Source: Nemopilema nomurai (lineage: Eukaryota; Cnidaria; Scyphozoa; Rhizostomeae; Rhizostomatidae). From it: DNA of 64,000 nt. The stretch covers positions 496,001 through 560,000 of the forward strand of contig ML133373.1 of assembly GCA_003864495.1 (NCBI GenBank), read 5' to 3'. This document shows, one piece after another, positions 62,571-64,000 of the stretch. Every line of letters begins with the position of its first letter. Within the stretch, counting starts at the first letter, position 1. Both the position numbers and the translations under genes were made by a program. The notes under the pieces were generated by a model. It was not told the DNA's origin and ran no database searches. It saw only the letters and a program-made list of their open reading frames with translations.

Positions 62571-64000
62571 GTAGGTGTTTTCTCTCCTATTCTTACTTAG
62601 GAAACGATTCACGAATAACCCTTGACGAAGTCAGTTCTTAAGACTCTTGCAGCCAAGAAGCATGCGCAATGTAGAAATGAGAACTGCGCATGCTTGTTGA
62701 CTTCAACACGATGGGGCTATCCAAGGCGATTCCCATTAGCCTGCTGAAAAATTGGTTAAGATTCCAATTGTGAAGGAAAATCAACAGACTGTCAACAGCG
62801 AAAGCAAACGTAGGTTAGCAGCAGTCAAGTTTTGTTTGAAATCGAGGCAGAATCAACATGATACCAATGTCAATGGTTGTTACATGAGAATCACTGAGGT
62901 CATCTCAGGAATTCCTTTTGAAAACGTAGATCAATGGAAGTAAGAATCTTAAAGAAAGCATTTATTGATGTCTATAAAGAAGCAGTTTTAAAAAATTGAT
63001 AAATGGTACATTCATGTCATTTGTATGTGCCACCTGCAGTCATTATCTCCATGCAAAGGCAAGTCGAAAACGGAATTCCGTTTCAGTTCAAAGCATTAAA
63101 AGAATGAAGCCGACCCATAAATGGCTCTTTGAGACTAGTTATCCCTTGGTGCATTGCCACATGGAGACGCACCAGACAATGGAATGCAAGTCATCACGAT
63201 GACAACGATCTAGATCCTGATTGGTTTAGGCAATTCACTCGGTCATTTCCGTTTCCTGATTGGCTAGATTAGACTTAGATTGCTAGTCAGCGTTATTTTC
63301 AAGTATTTTCACTCGCCATCTCACCTGTTTCGTTTGATCTGAATAGAAGTAGCCTTGCCATTTCTTCTTGTTGATGTTTGCGTGTTTTTTATTTGATTAG
63401 GCTTATGGGAAGCTTTAATGGAGGTTGCTATAGTAAATTGAAGTTTGTTAAACTCGGAACTCAATATTAATCGAAACCTTCATGGCTGCATTAACGATGA
63501 AACATCAGTTGTGAAATTAGGAAGTTCACTATATTCAACAGGACATACTACTTCCGTGAAAATTTCCAGGAATTGCACTGAACGTCATCTTAAATTTACA
63601 ATGACACATGCTCCCCCAAAAAGCAGGCGAATGGATGGGAAGACAGAAGCAAACACAATGTACAGACGATTCATAATTAATCAAAGAACTTGCTCAGATG
63701 GCAAAAAATGTCATGTCTTCAACTGCTCATTTAAACTCAAGGTCTCATAAAGACATAACGCGGAGCCATCAGATGCAGATGTTTAATTTGTCTGAAATAT
63801 GTAATTAGTGTTATTATAGCCAATCAGTACTCCGTGAGGTGAAATGGCTATCAATCGATTGGTGAATGAACAGCTATATTGTGGAAAGTTATGAGGAGAA
63901 AATTTGGGACATTATTATTAGCAAAGAAATTTCATCTTTAAAACCCATTCACCTTGTGCTTATAGTCTCAACATAAGCACTTGATGACCCAGTAAAGAAC
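62571..64000. other. HSDL1 intron 10, nothing further recognised
   Basis: After the donor at 62571 the expected next family segment (the PxxVxTxM region of SDRs) was not found, so the next exon is probably beyond the window. The stretch contains the inverted repeat at 62658-62695. Confidence 0.4.
62658..62695. repeat. Perfect 11-bp inverted repeat with NRF1-like half-sites
   Basis: AAGCATGCGCA (62658-62668) and TGCGCATGCTT (62685-62695) are exact reverse complements separated by 16 nt. GCATGCGCA is half of the NRF1 consensus. Function in an intron is unknown. Confidence 0.5.

Overview
The window is AT-rich, intron-rich animal nuclear DNA. Most introns are 0.1-4 kb with GT-AG ends. The recognisable genes are all metazoan: prolyl 3-hydroxylase, DNMT2/TRDMT1, FoxN1/4, an HSDL1-type steroid-dehydrogenase-like protein and 14-3-3. 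Together with the compact spacing and abundant small inverted-repeat elements, this suggests an early-branching invertebrate, most likely a cnidarian such as an anthozoan. The species call is inference. Multi-exon models were built by hand from splice sites, reading phase and remembered family sequence; none is confirmed by transcripts.

Layout. (1) 1177-4983, plus: the last six visible coding exons of a prolyl 3-hydroxylase (leprecan family), with a tRNA-derived SINE in one intron and a 122-bp tandem duplication just past the stop. (2) 9320-11059, minus: a three-exon, 451-residue coiled-coil protein, with a decayed copy of part of it at about 8205-8620. (3) 12.39-15.78 kb: a very large, nearly perfect inverted repeat (two arms of about 1.55 kb, 280-bp spacer). 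It is followed by a tandem duplication of about 540 bp (16.56-17.64 kb) and a dead LINE reverse-transcriptase fragment (17.85-18.26 kb). (4) 19.16-26.03 kb, minus: an unrecognised multi-exon gene whose reading phases join across nine exons. It lies head-to-head with (5) a complete 13-exon DNMT2/TRDMT1 gene (26278-33152, plus). (6) 37928-43818, minus: a complete four-exon FoxN1/4 forkhead gene. (7) 44.35-48.1 kb: one unexplained long ORF, a possible orphan exon and part of a TGACGTCA-containing repeat family. (8) 48147-62570 and onward, plus: ten exons of an HSDL1-like short-chain dehydrogenase that keeps the catalytic Tyr. An intronless 14-3-3 gene (56551-57303) with its own TATA/CCAAT promoter sits inside its 7.3-kb eighth intron on the same strand.

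The genes are not a pathway cluster. P3H acts on collagen in the ER, DNMT2 methylates tRNA, FoxN1/4 is a transcription factor and 14-3-3 is a phospho-adaptor. The most unusual things are the giant palindrome, the unknown gene facing DNMT2, the nested intronless 14-3-3, the excess of the CRE octamer TGACGTCA (18 copies by eye, many in tandem repeats), and a small foldback element that landed 28 bp from an HSDL1 3' splice site.
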